Below, one piece after another: positions 5,971 through 6,365 of a stretch of 6,365 nt of DNA (the stretch's first letter is position 1; every line of letters begins with the position of its first letter). Made by a program: the position numbers and the translations under genes. The stretch covers positions 1-6,365 of the forward strand of contig JAILRR010000095.1 of the NCBI GenBank assembly GCA_024698065.1, in the 5' to 3' direction. The notes under the pieces are model-generated. The model saw only the letters and a program-made list of their open reading frames with translations, had not been told where the DNA came from and ran no database searches. Source of the stretch: Bacilli bacterium (lineage in GTDB: Bacteria; Bacillota_I; Bacilli_A; RFN20; CAG-826).

Positions 5971-5982
5971 TTTCCTAGGAAA
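5971..5982. repeat. 12-bp perfect palindrome between the divergent promoters
   Basis: TTTCCTAGGAAA equals its own reverse complement. It begins one base upstream of the operon's -35 (5965-5970) and about 30 bp before the -35 of the divergent gene. That is a usual place for an activator or shared regulator. Function is inferred from position only. Confidence 0.4.
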
Positions 5983-6011
5983 GGAATTTGGTTGCCGCTA
6001 TAAGGCGAAAT

Positions 6012-6040
6012 TTGAAAATAGGGCTATAGGTATTTAGAAT
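6012..6040 (+). promoter_or_regulatory. Promoter of the divergent membrane-protein gene, probably leaderless
   Basis: TTGAAA (6012-6017) and TAGAAT (6035-6040) are each five of six to consensus, with a 17-bp spacer. Initiation about seven bases after the -10 falls at 6046-6049, at or just before the ATG at 6049. No Shine-Dalgarno is present in the bases before that ATG, which agrees with a leaderless mRNA. Confidence 0.6.
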
Positions 6041-6048
6041 ATTAGTCC

Positions 6049-6365
6049 ATGGAATGGTGGCAAATACTCCTTTACATACTTGCGATCTTAGCCCTTATTT
6101 GGTTAGGACTTCTCGCATTCGATATCTCTAGCCTTCTTTCCTTCAAAGCCAAACTTGAGAAGAGGACGGTAGCTTTTAGCATCCTCTTCGTTGAGAAGAA
6201 AGACATCCTTTTGACCATCTATGCGATGTTCGATGAGAAGAAGATTGAATTCTCTTCTTCACTCAACAAAGCAGCCGCTCAGGTGAGGTGGATGAAACTT
6301 GAGACTCTCAAGGGTGATGAAATCGAAAATAATGTGTTTTTGCTGAATGATTTTGAAAAACGACT
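6049..6365 (+). CDS. Single-pass membrane protein, remotely LemA-like, 3' partial
   Basis: The frame is open from ATG 6049 to the end of the window (105 codons plus two bases), so the C-terminus is missing. Residues about 5-25 are a strongly hydrophobic helix, ILLYILAILALIWLGLLAF, with few charged residues before it; this is a membrane anchor or uncleaved signal. The rest is helical and charged. The stretch KAKLEKRTVAFSILFVEKKD followed by ILLTIYAMF and a later SLNKAAAQV loosely follows the LemA pattern (anchor, then a helix with A-W-S and R-x-DLI-x-NL, then an AR-rich helix), but key residues differ, so LemA is only a suggestion. The ATG has no Shine-Dalgarno, and a promoter ends nine bases before it; no better in-frame start is near. 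It is divergent from the HAD-pgi operon and shares a 131-bp intergenic region with it. Confidence 0.7.
   Translation, partial: MEWWQILLYILAILALIWLGLLAFDISSLLSFKAKLEKRTVAFSILFVEKKDILLTIYAMFDEKKIEFSSSLNKAAAQVRWMKLETLKGDEIENNVFLLNDFEKR

Overview
The window reads as ordinary chromosome of a low-to-mid GC Gram-positive bacterium, most likely an uncultured gut-type member of the Bacilli (the Erysipelotrichales / RF39 / Acholeplasma-related area). The reasons are strong Shine-Dalgarno sites, sigma-A-type promoters, a DegV (FakB-like) protein, a small S1-domain protein beside glucose-6-phosphate isomerase, and the protein style. TGA is a real stop: two genes end in TGA inside ATGA overlaps. The standard bacterial code therefore applies, not the Mycoplasma code. 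The clade is an inference from protein style only.

Layout. (1) Bases 2-778 (+) hold the 3' nine-tenths of a DegV-family fatty-acid-binding protein; its start lies before the window. A probable intrinsic terminator follows (831-876). (2) Bases 936-2710 (+) form a self-contained two-gene cassette with its own extended -10 promoter. The first gene is a RhuM-family protein with a C-terminal phospholipase-D-like domain. Two bases later comes an XRE helix-turn-helix fused to a complete Vat/CatB-type left-handed beta-helix acetyltransferase. Hand-counted lines of the cassette are mostly more AT-rich (about 33-45% GC) than lines of the neighbours (about 50-53%), and its codons look different, so it is probably acquired. 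(3) Bases 5917-2722 (-) are a tightly packed four-gene operon: HAD hydrolase, IspD/TarI-type cytidylyltransferase, S1-domain RNA-binding protein, pgi. Its junctions are TAA|ATG, ATGA and ATGA. It is driven by a good promoter (TTGAGA, 17 bp, TATACT) whose -10 lies inside a perfect inverted repeat. (4) Bases 6049 to the end (+) are the start of a divergent gene with one N-terminal membrane helix, remotely LemA-like. Its promoter sits so close to the ATG that the mRNA looks leaderless.

How it fits together. The minus-strand operon is housekeeping: central carbon metabolism (Pgi), nucleotide-activated precursor synthesis for isoprenoids or polyol-phosphate polymers, and an RNA-binding regulator. 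The RhuM-PLD / XRE-Vat pair is the accessory part. Its DNA-binding second protein suggests an autoregulated module in which resistance, defence or toxin-antitoxin logic are all possible. It is the most unusual content here. It ends 11 bases from the pgi stop with no visible terminator between the convergent transcripts.
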